Assembly: GCA_022592435.1 (NCBI GenBank)
Contig: JABYQS010000063.1
Location: 144,351-208,350, forward strand
Source of the DNA: Cerioporus squamosus
Taxonomy: Eukaryota; Basidiomycota; Agaricomycetes; Polyporales; Polyporaceae
Direction: 5' to 3'
DNA: 64,000 bases
The notes below the pieces were generated by a model, which ran no database searches, was not told the DNA's origin, and saw nothing but the letters and a program-made list of their open reading frames with translations. This document shows, in pieces, positions 42,812 through 53,840 of the stretch (the stretch's first letter is position 1; each line of letters starts with the position of its first letter). Both the position numbers and the translations under genes were made by a program.

Positions 42812-44579
42812 ATGGATTTTTCCCCCGTCGTCGTTCACTATGAATTGCGGTACGTTGTATCCGTAGCTTATGCTGAGGCTGTTAGCTTACCATTCCTGCA
42901 GGCAGGACAGTGTCTATGCCGTAGTGATAATCACCAGTGAGCACGCCAGTACAAGCTCATCTCGACCTACGTGTCGGTTGATGAGATTGGATAAGCCGTA
43001 GTCTACTACGATTGGCTGCTTACTTTATCTGAGGAGCTACGACATATATGGAGCGCACCAGGCAGGCGAGTCTTGGCTTCTCTGGTGTACCTCCTCGCTC
43101 AATACCTGGAAATCACACGATGGACACTGTGGGCTTACTGTAGCCGCACGTCCATATCGCCAGCAGTACGCAAATTATTTCTGCGCTGGGCAGTTCTGAG
43201 CTGATTATCATATTTTGCCAGAGGTAGCAATCTTGCTGCTCTTTCTCTTGACTGCTTACCGTGACGCGGAATATAGTTGTTTGGCAGTGCAATGGATGTA
43301 TATGACCCTATCGGCAACGACGACACTCGTAGCTGCAGGTAATTCCTCTCCAAACTATCCTTGTCAAACGTTCTGATACGCTGAAACGCTCAAGTCTTTG
43401 CAGGTCTACGCATGTTTGCTCTGTCGGACAGCAACACACCAATAAGCATTGTCATCTTTGTCCTTTCCGCGCTCCATCCCATCTGCCAAGCTGTAAGTCA
43501 GGCTGTCTCCGAATCTCAATGGCTGTACAAAGCGTGCTCAACTCTCTCTGTGTTTCACAGGTTACGATGGTGAAATGGGTGGTCATCGAAGATTTGCCTA
43601 GTCCAGACAACTGCACTGTCATAAATACCGTAACCAAACTTCGTACCTCGTGAGTTCCCTGCCCCGTTACCCACCAGATGTCATTAATGGTTTGAGTCCT
43701 TGCTTTCACAAGATGTGCGTTGCACATATTCTGCGCTGGTGTTCGTTGAGCTAACCGCATCTCAGTCACGATTGCCTCATATATGGCCACCATGCTGGCC
43801 GAGGTGATAGTCACCATCACAACCTGGAGACGCACTTTCAGGATCTGGAGAACTCAACTCACGCTTGACTCCTCGCATTCAATTTCGTCAATAATCCTGC
43901 GAGATGGTACTTCTCACGTTCACCAGGTCTCCCGTGTGGTGCAGCAGCTGACGAACCTCAAAGGCAGTTTATATTTCATGTGAGCAGCGTGCCATTTGAC
44001 TAGGGTCTTGCCCACTGATCCTTGGCTGCCTCCGATGCGAAGGAAGTTGTTGCTTTTCAATATCGGAGTCCTACTATTGCCCCTTACGTTCCTTCCAAAT
44101 GCTGTGAGTTTCGATGCATCACATCTGGTGATTTGACACCAACTTCAGGAGGCCATTCGTGACAGAGTGACGAGAAGAGCCTGATCGACGATATGTCTCT
44201 GTTCATGATTAATCCGTGAGCAACCGTCTCATTGCTGCCTTCGCCACCCGCTAATATATGGCGCACTCCCCACAGCATCAGTTCTATCATCATGGCTCGC
44301 TTCATCCTTAATCTCCGCAGCGCCGATGCTCGGAGGTCCGGTGTTTCGACATCGGTGTCAATGATGGACCTTCAGTTTGGCAGGGACGACGGTCCTGACT
44401 GGCTGGCGTCGCTTGCCGGGCCCGTCCATTCCGGATTCGTAGACCCTGACGGCGATGAGGGAATCGAGGACGACGACGAAGGCGCCGTTTCCCAGGACAC
44501 TAGTTCGGCGGACGACGTCGAAGCTGCTGAGGCCGATGTTACGCATACGAACGGAATCGTCGCCGAAGCTAGGGCGTAA
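42812..44579 (+). CDS. DUF6533-family membrane protein, copy 3 (arm B)
   Basis: Exon 1 42812-42849 (MDFSPVVVHYELR), exon 2 42902-42936 (QDSVYAVVIIT), exon 3 from 43002 (YYDWLLTLSEELRHIW then LAQYLEITRWTLWAYCS). Later exons: LRMFALSDSNTPISIVIFVL, VTMVKWVVIEDLPSPDNCTV, VTIASYMATMLAEVIVTITT with LDSSHSISSIILRDG, GSLYFM, and the last exon SISSIIMARFILNLRSADAR with an acidic Asp/Glu-rich tail ending at 44579. All exons are open, so both members of the inverted pair appear functional. Differences from copy 2 are mostly conservative. Predicted multi-spanning membrane protein; role unknown. Followed 650 bp downstream by YCII copy 3 on the same strand. Confidence 0.76.
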
Positions 44580-45158
44580 GACCTCCGACGAGCCTGGAGC
44601 AGTGAATGGTGGAATGGCTGGCGCGATCGTATACTACTTGGATGTTTCTGCCCCAATGTCATTCGGCTGGGACCCAGAGAATTGCACGGACGTCTGCATT
44701 GACACGAGGATGCTCGCAATTTGACAGCATGGATGATATAGGACTAATGACTAACGCGTCGTATATATGTAGGCCACCCCATGCTTGGCAGAAGTCCATG
44801 AATCCTTCGTAACGACGTCGACGTCCCATAGCCGCAGATTGAATGCCTCCTCGCGCCTGAGCGCAGAGTAATATTGTTTGAACCGATCAGTCGGGGATTA
44901 AGAGGTCGGCGTATGACTCACGTTGTAATAGGCGTCGATGCACGGTGCTCTTGGTCCTCACTGAGCACAGGACAAAGGCCGGCATCTCCGAGTAGCAATC
45001 CGATCGGTATATGTTTGACAAGTTGTCCCGCGGTACGACGTCTCGTATCCCCTTATATTCAGGCGAAGTGCACAAGATCATTCCTGACCGGGCGAACACG
45101 TACAGTGCATGGGCACCACATCGCAGGGAAACCGCGTCTTTCGTCACCGTCGACGAGG
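44580..45158. other. Intergenic between DUF6533 copy 3 and YCII copy 3
   Basis: Promoter of the YCII gene. Nothing else seen. Confidence 0.6.
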
Positions 45159-45165
45159 TATATAA
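45159..45165 (+). promoter_or_regulatory. TATA box of YCII copy 3
   Basis: TATATAA, 61 bp before the ATG at 45226. A similar CATATAC/GTATATG element lies about 65 bp before YCII copy 4. Confidence 0.6.
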
Positions 45166-45225
45166 GGATGCGTCTGTACCACCAGAAGAGCCGTACCCAC
45201 TGCACAGTCCACACGACAAAGCACT

Positions 45226-45750
45226 ATGTCAGTCCCCACCTTAAAGAAGAACTACTACCTCATCAACGCACCCGACCTCCCGAACGCACAGCGGGCGAAG
45301 CACACCCCGCAGCACATGGTGGCCTCTGCGCCCCTCGTGCAAAGCGGGTACATCGGTGCGTCTTCCCCTCGTTTTCCTCTCCAACGTCTCCTGCACGCGT
45401 CGGGGGCAGCTGTGCTGAGAGACTGCACCCACCTAAGCCGCAGCTCGGGACAGTTGAAGCTGACGCCGAACACAGTCGCCGGGGGCGGCCTTCTCCCGCA
45501 GACCGCAGACTCCTCCGATGCGGATGCCATAACCAAAATCTCCGGCTCGTTCCTCGTCGTCCAAGCGGACACCGCTGAGCATGCCCTGGAGAAGCTGAAG
45601 GAGGACCCGTTCTGGACGTCGGGTGAGGTGGTATGTCAACGTCCCATAGCCCTTGCGTGCCTCGCGGGGCTGACTTTGTGGTGTATGCAGTGGGACCGCG
45701 AAAAGGTCACTGTGACCCCGGTGTATGTCGGGGTGCCCAAGGTCGAGTAG
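45226..45750 (+). CDS. YCII-domain protein, copy 3
   Basis: Three exons. Exon 1 from ATG 45226: MSVPTLKKNYYLINAPDLPN, AQRAKHTPQHM, APLVQSGYI. The intron starts GTGCGT. Exon 2: VAGGGLLPQTADSSDADAIT, KISGSFLVVQADTAEHALEK, LKEDPFWTSGEV. The intron starts GTATGT and ends TATGCAG. Exon 3: WDREKVTVTPVYVGVPKVE, stop at 45750. The W-D-R-E-K start of the last exon matches the family's SGVWDxEKVxxxP ending closely, which fixes the splice sites. About 110 residues, typical for a single YCII domain; no signal peptide, so probably cytosolic. Closest to copy 4 (LKKNYYLI and PDLPNAQRAKH in both). Confidence 0.8.
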   Translation: MSVPTLKKNYYLINAPDLPNAQRAKHTPQHMVASAPLVQSGYIGASSPRFPLQRLLHASGAAVLRDCTHLSRSSGQLKLTPNTVAGGGLLPQTADSSDADAITKISGSFLVVQADTAEHALEKLKEDPFWTSGEVVCQRPIALACLAGLTLWCMQWDREKVTVTPVYVGVPKVE

Positions 45751-46242
45751 TTCCAAGGGATGACCGTACGGAAGAGCGAGCGATGTATCGCTGCAGAAGC
45801 CAGGCGTTGCTGTAGATTTGTGTACTGAGAGAAGAGCAGAACTTGCACGTTGAGCAGAGCGCCGCGATCGTAGGTCGCTGAGGTGGACACAGTGAGAGTG
45901 GGCAAGAGGATGGCGAGAACATCCAGACGGTCAGTCCCGTCGGCGTTTGATCTCCGCTCCCGGAACAGAGTGGTTAGTATCTAAGATGCGATTAATGCAG
46001 ATATGCAAGTACTTGATGTCACGGATACACTAGTCGACGCGATCCCGGGTCTACACATGCAGAAACCGTCAGTATCCAAGTATTTGCCTTCCTCGTCGTG
46101 AAGCTGGGACTGTCATCCTCTGCAGATGCGGCCAGAGAGGTCGGAGACACGCGCACCAGCCGTCCTGCGCGATTCGCCGTCCTCCTCAAATGGCTAAGCA
46201 CTAGCGGTGCGCAGGTTGGTTCGGTCACATTCTTGCCACCGA
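45751..46242. other. Intergenic between convergent genes
   Basis: 3' ends of YCII copy 3 and the ABC transporter. A few short frames only. Confidence 0.6.
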
Positions 46243-49238
46243 TCATACTCGAGTGTCCTGCTCTGCGACCTCACGAACAGCTTGAGGCTCCGCCGAGGAT
46301 GCTAATGACGGAAGAGCCGACGCAGGGTACTCCCCAGCAGCCGCGTTGAGCTGCGCCGCCATCAAGTGCCGGAAGCGCGAGTCCTCCTTGTTGACCTACC
46401 ACCACGCCCATCAGTCTCGTACCTCCAGCACGACACTTCACATGATATACTCACCAACTGACGGTACGTCCCGCTCTCGACGATATGACCATCTTCGAGC
46501 ACCACTATGCGTTCCGCGCGCGCGATAGTCGACAGCCGGTGAGCGACGATGAAACATGTCGTCTGCCGCGAGCGCAGGATCTTATCGATCGCGTCGTTCA
46601 CGCGGTGCTCCGACGTCGCGTCCAGCGAGCTCGTCGCCTCGTCGAGCGCGAGGATAGCAGGTTTCTTCAGGAGGGCGCGGGCGATAGCGAGGCGCTGGCG
46701 CTGGCCTCCGCTGAGGCTTGCGCGGCTGACTGAGGGGAAGATATCACGGTCAGCGCGGTCGGAGGGGGGCGACGGCGGTAGGACGTACTCTCGGTGAGGA
46801 AGCCCTGTGGCATGCCCCAGACGAACTCGCAGTTCGCCTGCCTCGCAGCAGCCTCGATCTGCTCCATAGTCGCATCAGGGTTGCCGTACGCGATGTTCGA
46901 CGCTATCGTGCCAGTGAACAGAATGGGATCCTAGGGAGCGGGTTTTGTCAGTCATAAAACCGTATGCATTGGAGAGGATAATGGGCGCACCTGAGGAACG
47001 ACACCAATGATGCTGCGCCACGAAGCGGGGTTAAACTCGCGGATGTCTGGAAATGACAGATCATGCTCAGTGAGATGTTTGTGTATGCATCGAAGATATC
47101 CCACCTTGGCCGTCGAACGTGACCTTGCCCTTGACCGGGTCATAGTACCTCATAAGGAGAGCATTAATCGAGCTCTTGCCGCTGCCGCTCTGGCCACTGC
47201 AACCCAGACATTGGTCAGCATCGTCCCAGCCTCCGCGATATGCGCGAAACGGCTCACACAATAGCAACGCTCTCGCCGACGTTGACCTCGAGGTTCAAGT
47301 CCTTGAGGATCTGCATGTTGCGCCGACTCGGGTACTCGAACCAGACGTGCTCGAAGCGAATCGGACCACGTCGCGAGGGGTCGACCTCGACACCCGTATT
47401 TGGTGGGATGGCAGGCTGCCGATCAATGAGATCGAAGATGCGAACTCCCGCGCCGATACCACGCATGATTGAAGACTAGGTCATGCAAAGACCAAGGCAT
47501 GTCAGCATGGCGGCGGGTCGAGTGCAGTGACGGCATCCGACGTACGAAGAACACACTGCAGGAAGAATGATATGAGCGACGGGATTCGAGTACGGAAACG
47601 GAACACTGTACGTTAGCATCTGGAGACCGTTCCCGACGTAGACCGTGTACAACAGTAGACTTGTCAGGTCACCCATCGTGATGACGCCTCTGCTGACAAG
47701 CGTACCGCCTGCGAGAGCGAGAACGAGAACGTGGCTCAGCTTGCGTACGGACAGCATATACAGTACACATACCGTAACCGAGCAGCGCGAGCAAGGTGAC
47801 GTTCCCACTCCAGCCGGTCGCACCGAAGAAGATTCCGCTAGCAATGGCCTCCTTCCGCGCAAGGGTAAGAACAGTCTCGACCTTTTGGTGGAACTTGCCC
47901 TCCTCCTGCTTGGCCGAGTTGAATGCCTGCACCGTGCGCAGAGCAGACAGCGCCTCTTGTGCGACCTTCGTCATCTCTCCAAGGGCCTCTTGCGTGCGAT
48001 TGGAGAGCTTCTTCAAGTAGCGACCATAGAAGACCTATCTCGCATGTTGTCAGAATCGATGATGGACCTAGATGTTGGGGGACGGACGACCTACAGCGCC
48101 AAGCGAGACCGGGGGGACAACCGTGAGCATAAGGAGAGTAAGCTGTGGCGATATGTAGAACATCGCGCCCACTGTATGCGCGTTTACACCATGAACATCG
48201 GCGGGTTGGAATGGAATAGAGACACGTACATCCTGCAGATGCCATGACCACTGACCGAAGACCATCCGAGAGGTTCTGTGTTACGCTGGAGTCGGTGCAG
48301 TCAGACACAGCAACCAGGGTACGTGATATAACGGCCAGAAAATAGACACCCACCTCTCGCCGACGATGCTCGAGTCCACGCTGAGCCTGCTCAAGACGTC
48401 GCCCTCGCCCTTCTCGACGAACTCAACCTCTTGCCGTAATGCCGCCGCGTATGTCCGTTCCCGCAATCGTGCGACTATCCGCTGTCCTGAATACAGTCAA
48501 ATCAGCTTCCATTCGCGCACGCTGGTGAGAGACAGACAATCGACTATACACGCACCTGAAAGGCGCATGAGCATGGCGCGCCCTGCATTCGCAACCGCAC
48601 CGGCCGAGAACAGGAACAGGAGGATCCCGGACGCCTGTCCTAGCGACAGACCAAATGGTATTTGCTGCAAATGCAGAGGTCAATAACTACGCGATAGTGG
48701 GGGACACAACGGCATGTCTTATGCACGCGCGCATACTGAAACAAGTCATAGAGGACGAACTCACCGGGTTAGCACTCGAGAAGAAGTCGATGAGCTTCCC
48801 GATGGTCAGCGGGACGCTCATCGACACCGCGCTCGACACCATGAGCAAGCCGATCGCGATCCCTAAGGGCTTCTTCTCCGGTACGGCCAGCGAGACGATC
48901 TTCCGGAAGGACGACGCGGTCTTGGCCGAGTCTTGGGTGTCCGCGGGCAAGAACCGCTTCCATATTGACTTCGTCGGCGCAGGCGGACTTGGAGGCTTGC
49001 GCGGTGTTTCCGTGGTCGCTGGCGGCGATGAAGGAGAAGCAGAAGGAGTATCGGGTGGTGGAGAGAAAGCAGGTCTGGACGACGCGAAGTGTCTTCGACC
49101 GGTCAGGAGGGTGAGCCGGATGCTCGGAGCGGGTCGGGAACATGGCGGGCTGGAGACGTGTCGGGCGAGCCGCGCGGCGGTCAGGGCGGGTGGGCGCAGC
49201 GTCGGGGCGACGAGAATGCGCGCGCGGATGGCGAGCAT
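46243..49238 (-). CDS. MDL1: Mitochondrial half-size ABC transporter, MDL1/ABCB10 type
   Basis: Half transporter (membrane domain then nucleotide-binding domain) that dimerises in the inner mitochondrial membrane; yeast Mdl1 exports peptides produced by matrix proteolysis. Start taken at ATG 49238 because [20 protein letters not shown] is an ideal matrix-targeting helix rich in Arg and lacking acids; an upstream Met at 49340 is possible. First exon ends [20 protein letters not shown]. Membrane-domain pieces include [20 protein letters not shown] and [20 protein letters not shown]. ATPase motifs: [13 protein letters not shown] (A-loop region), Walker [11 protein letters not shown]-loop IIGVVPQDPILF, signature [20 protein letters not shown], Walker [15 protein letters not shown]-loop [11 protein letters not shown]. 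Last exon ends EVAEQDTRV at 46243. At least ten short introns. Neighbour GEP4 is also mitochondrial but on its own promoter. Confidence 0.92.
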
Positions 49239-49531
49239 CGTCGTCGGCGTTGTTGTCGTCGTGTACAATCCTTTCGGGCGTACGTGGTGGGAGGAGATGA
49301 GCTTGAGAAACCGGCAGTGGAATTCGCGCGTCATGCCCACACAGGCGCACGTGCTGCGTCACCACTCCCACGTGAGACGTGTCGGCACGCGTCGCACTCC
49401 CGCCGCGCGGCATGGCCGGCACCCGCGGACGACCATCGGTGAGAAGTGTGTGGTTATTTTGCGGCGAGGAATCAAGTAGTATGTAGTAGTACCAGTATCA
49501 TAGTGGTATGTAGATGCGCCATCAACCCAAA

Positions 49532-50633
49532 CTACTTCCGTAGTCTGTCCCATAACCTCCGCAGCCACCCATCCTCCGCCTTCACATCTTCCTCGACGGG
49601 CATGGGCTTCACGAAGCGATGATGCATCTGCTCCCGCCACGCGACCTCCTGGGGACTCAACACCCACCTCTCCACGCCCTTCAACATGCCCTTCTCCAGC
49701 GCGCGAAGTGCCAGTGCCTCCCGCTTCCACAGACCTTCCGTCAGTACTGCGAGCGGGCCCACCCTGTCTGGCCTCGCGAGCCCTGAATCGCTCTCCGGCC
49801 GCTTCTCATCCAACGGGTTCTTCTCCGCATCCGGGGGCAGTCGCCGTCGAGTCATGCGGTTGGCCATGACGACGTCCGTGAACAGGCGGTCCCCGACGAT
49901 GATGAGCTCTTCGTCGCGTATGGGGCGCGGCAGGGACGCGAAGTACGAGCGGATGCGCTTGATGCACCAATACGACGGTTTGGGCGTTGGGTGTCGTAGC
50001 ACGGGCGCGGAAAGGTGGTATGTCACAGACTCGGCCTGCGAAGTGCATGGCGGATGAAGTAGTGCAAAGAGATGAGGAGTAGCAGGCAAACGGACCTCAA
50101 TCTCGCCGGCGTCCAGATGCGACCCCGCCGTGTTGCTCACAATGAGCACATTCCCAGGCCCAAAAGTCTCCCTACACTCCCGCCACGCTTCCTGTCCTGC
50201 GCATGAGCCTCTCCCGCCTGCGCATCATACCACCCCCTCATTGCGACGCACCGTTAGCTCCGGCACTAGCCTATCCTCATGAGGCACCGTCTGAAGCGAC
50301 CATCGTATTTCAGTCACCCGTACATACACAACAATGCAAGACGCACCAAGCAGTTATCCTTGTCGAATACCGCACCACGGTACCCCGCCCTATACAAGGC
50401 CTGGAAGTCGAGCTGGCGGATGTCTTCCTAGCGCGGGGCGTCAGCTTGCGTCCCCTCTCATATTCCCGAACCCTTCATTCGTTTCCCCCCACCAGTACCA
50501 TAGCCAGGGTCCGCGCAAGAGCAAGATATTCGCGAAAAAGACACAGACCTTTCACGACAATACTTGGCACGACGATCCGCGGGTTGATGAGCAGGTGCAA
50601 CGGCACGAGGATGCCCGGGATGTTCAGCGGCAT
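49532..50633 (-). CDS. GEP4: Mitochondrial phosphatidylglycerophosphate phosphatase, GEP4 type
   Basis: Removes phosphate from PGP to give phosphatidylglycerol for cardiolipin, at the matrix face of the inner membrane (HAD superfamily). Start ATG 50633: MPLNIPGILVPLHLLINPRI then VVPSIVVK. Next exons: DIRQLDFQALYRAGYRGAVF with catalytic FDKDNCL, then TVPHEDRLVPELT, then EAWRECRETFGPGNVLIVSN. A 60-bp intron whose length keeps the frame open (50041-50100) follows GEIE. The rest reads AESVTYHLSAPVLRHPTPKP, IIVGDRLFTDVVMANRM (second HAD motif) and ends WLRRLWDRLRK at 49532. The DKDN version of the DxDx motif is normal for this family. All exon joins restore family sequence. Confidence 0.9.
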
Positions 50634-51021
50634 TTGGCTGGTGCGAGGAACAAACAGGAGGCCTCAGGACGCACAGCTGAGGCAACCAAGTCAAGAAGAA
50701 AGACCGAAGAGAAAATTCGGACAAGATAGAGACTCGGCAAGCAAAGGCAAGCGAGAGAACCAAGAGAGGACAGGCGAACGCGTCGAGCGTGACATGCGCG
50801 ACCGTCACCGAGTCACGGAACGCATTTGGCAAGCTAGACGCCCTAGCTCTCTTAGGCTTGCTCCGCAACGCCGTAACACTGACAACTCAGTTGAATGGGA
50901 ATGCCCGCTGGATCTTCTGCTTCGTCGTCACATCGAAGAGGAGCACATAATATGCTAAATTGTATACCTATGGCTTTACATTGTCCTTGCTTCTACACAC
51001 ATCCCCCAAGGCCCTCGGACG
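50634..51021. other. Upstream region of GEP4
   Basis: Promoter of GEP4 and 3' flank of YCII copy 4. Nothing further seen. Confidence 0.6.
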
Positions 51022-51555
51022 CTACTCGACCTTCGGCACACCCACGTACACCGGGATCAAGGTGGCCCTCTCGCGGTCCAACTGCTCGCGTCACGCTATT
51101 AGCGCTGTGCATTGCGCATAATGGCGGAGAGTCGACGCACCACTTCTCCCGACGTCCAGAACACGTCCTTCTTGAATGTCTCCCAGGCCTGCTCGGCGGT
51201 GTCAGCCTGGATGACTAGGAACGAGCCCGAGACCTTGGTGATGGCGTCTGCATTGGAGGATTGCACGGCTTGCGGAAGAAGGCCGCCTGCTGCTACTGTG
51301 CACGGTGTCAGCGTCTGCGCTCGAGCGTCTTCGCTACCGAGATGCCCGACGAGGTGGTGCCTTGACCGCTATATGGCGGCGACCAGCGGGGAATGTAGGG
51401 TAGGGGTGAAGAGAAGACACACCGATGCACGAGACACGCTGAATGAGAGGACCCCAGTATGCCATGTGTTCTGTGTTGTGCTTCGCCCGTTGTGCGTTCG
51501 GGAGGTCGGGCACCTGGATGAGGTAGTAGTTCTTCTTCAATGCCGGGGCTGACAT
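51022..51555 (-). CDS. YCII-domain protein, copy 4
   Basis: Exon 1 from ATG 51555: MSAPALKKNYYLIQVPDLPN, AQRAKHNTEHM, GPLIQ. The first exon ends RVSCI, replacing the usual SGYIG. Exon 2: VAAGGLLPQAVQSSNADAIT, KVSGSFLVIQADTAEQAWET, FKKDVFWTSGEV. Exon 3: LDRERATLIPVYVGVPKVE, stop at 51022; the usual initial Trp of the last exon is Leu here. The last nine residues are identical to copy 3. The loss of the SGYIG turn and of the Trp suggests relaxed constraint, or a slightly different splice site at the first intron. A GTATATG motif lies about 65 bp upstream. Confidence 0.75.
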
Positions 51556-52083
51556 GCTTTCAGGGCCTTGCGGGAAGAGATCATTTGGCTGGAGTCAAAT
51601 GGTCTGAAGCACCTACTCATATACTGCAGCTCGTCCTCCTCGGATCAACGGTAACGCAAGATGAGGGACAAATAGTCGGGTGCCGGGGAAACCTAGGAAG
51701 TTTACTTACGAGGTCTATGGCTTGGCAGGAATTGCGGTCAGGCTGAACACAGCATAGATTCTGCAAGACGCACCCCGCATTTGACATTTGAGTCCACTCA
51801 AAGCCCAATACGCTGGCTTCCTTTCTGCGCTCAAGAATATACAGAAACCAAGAACTCTAGGCAATGGCGGTATATTTGATATCTATGCTCTGAGTGAGTC
51901 ATATGCTACGACATCTCATTCCCCGACTTTGCGATCTGTATGTTATGTCGACGGGCGACGCCAAGCCCCACCTTCACCGAGACGTCCGATTTGAGGCAAC
52001 CGAAGGTGGGCCTTCGATAACAGGATCTGATATATCTTACGAAAACACGCCTTCCGAGCATCTGCGACAATACACTAGGATCG
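51556..52083. other. Intergenic between YCII copy 4 and DUF6533 copy 4
   Basis: Holds the YCII promoter. No gene seen. Confidence 0.6.
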
Positions 52084-53840
52084 TCATACGGATAGCGAGA
52101 CTGTCTCCGAGTCCGGCCCGCAGCTCGAGCTTTCCCGAGAGCCCTCAGCCAGGTTTAGGCTAGCTGAGCATGGCGTGGTCTCCCCAGACTCATCCCCGCC
52201 ATTGTGGATCCCCCATTTCTCTTGGCCGGCTTCCATTGCCAACTCAGGCGTGCCGGTCTCGACGAAGTCGGGATGTACGGGCCCGCCGAACGAGGAGACG
52301 ATGTCGGGGAGGGTCGGGACCCGGATCGAGGGCATCGACGCAGAATCGGCAGCCTGTTGCACGCGGCGCAGGTTGAGTAGGAAATGCGAGACGAGGATTG
52401 ATGCGATCCTATGTGGAGCCGAGGCGGGTGAGTGGACGATGTCTTGGTCTTACGCAAGCGGGCACTTACGGATCCGTGAAAAGGGTAACGTCGCTGGTTA
52501 CGACAAACGGATCCCTCAGCTGCAGGGATGATGAGAACCGGGCAGGCAGCGCGATTGATCGTGGGATACTGACCCGAAGTCTCAGGAAGATGATCTGCAG
52601 GACGTTCAGCGAGGCGAGTATGCTGTGGACAGACATCAGTGAGCAAGAGCGCATGCAGGGCTATGGATCTGTCCTCACATGAAGTAGAGGCTTCCTGCTC
52701 TCGACGGCTCAGCACAACAAATCCTGGCAAGATCACGGTCGCAGCACTCACCGTCATGTAGGATAACGTTCCCAACCGACCGTCGGAACTTGATGCCCTT
52801 CGCGAACTCATGTGTCTTGTACGCGGACCACCAAGTTACTCCCGCGACAAGCAGGTCCGCTGCGATAGAACATCCCCGGGAGATCATGGACACTAGCGGT
52901 CGGTCAGTATCGCTTGGGTGAATGGGTCCCTGTGACGACACTCACGCCTGCGAAACGGAATCGTGTCAGCAGTCAGATTCGAGGCAGAGGTACAGTAGGT
53001 AGCTTGCTTACATGACGAAACGATCTGTGAATTTGACGATCATGATGCAGTCGAATGGGTCAGGCAGGTCCATGATATCGACCAGAGTGACATCGCTGAT
53101 CTAGTTACCGTCAGTATCGTCAACGGTGCGGGGGTCTGGTAGTGTCTCACCAGAGCCATGACCGATGGAACGAGCAATAGGAGGAAGGTGATCCCGGCCA
53201 GTGTCCGATTCTTCGAGGACACAGCGTATATGCGGAGGGCGGCGAATGCTGCAGAGCATATATGGTTAGTGACTATCCCATCGGGTCGCTATCCCTCACT
53301 CACATGACGCTGCGATTTCTTGGATTACCGGCAACATCCTGTGGGTCCATACGATGATGCCACAGCTACGCAAAAGTCAGTCACCAGCCACTCGGAAGCA
53401 GGCAATGGTCAATACCTCTGGATAAGCAAACGAGTGAGCTCATACTTGCATGGGAATATTCTGGATAGACATACCGGCATCGCAAGAGCGTTGATGGAGA
53501 CGACGCACATGAGAGCGTCGACTATCGGTGTATATCGGATGAAGGCGTAGACGATCGACGCAGTCGTCCGTCTACTTTTGGACAGCCATATGAGGGAGAC
53601 CTCGTCTCCGAACGAGATAAGCCAGTCGTAGAAGAGGAACACTTGAATGCAAGTATGAGCGGATAGTTGCAAGCGAGACAGATTGTTCTGACTCACCGAG
53701 TACGGCGATGGCGCAGCACGATCCTCGGTAGCTGTAGGCAGAGTGCATGTCAGCGCGTGGTTTTCTCACCATTCAAAACGAGCTCACAGTTTCTCGAGGT
53801 CGGAGAGGAGAGTATAGGGGTCTGTTGAAATCGCGTCCAT
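52084..53840 (-). CDS. DUF6533-family membrane protein, copy 4
   Basis: Start ATG 53840: MDAISTDPYTLLSDLEKL. Then YRGSCCAIAVL and the signature VFLFYDWLISFGDEVSLIW, SKSRRTTASIVYAFIRYTPI. Further exons: FAALRIYAVSSKNRTLAGIT with FLLLLVPSVMALV, ISDVTLVDIMDLPDPFDCIM, CSIAADLLVAGVTWWSAYKT with FRRSVGNVILHDG, GSLYFM, SILASLNVLQIIFL, and the last exon ILVSHFLLNLRRVQQAADSA ending VSLSV at 52084. The motif order matches copies 2 and 3, including the GSLYFM microexon-like piece and the SHFLLNLR start of the hydrophilic tail. About seven hydrophobic helices; function unknown. Same strand as, and 530 bp upstream of, YCII copy 4. Confidence 0.74.

Larger units (their letters stand above)
41865..44579 (+). 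repeat. Segmental inverted duplication, arm B
   Basis: Reverse-orientation relative of 19138-22045. It contains the DUF6533 gene and about 950 bp upstream. It lacks the 200-bp MITE-like insertion of arm A and instead has a CTC microsatellite. Confidence 0.8.
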
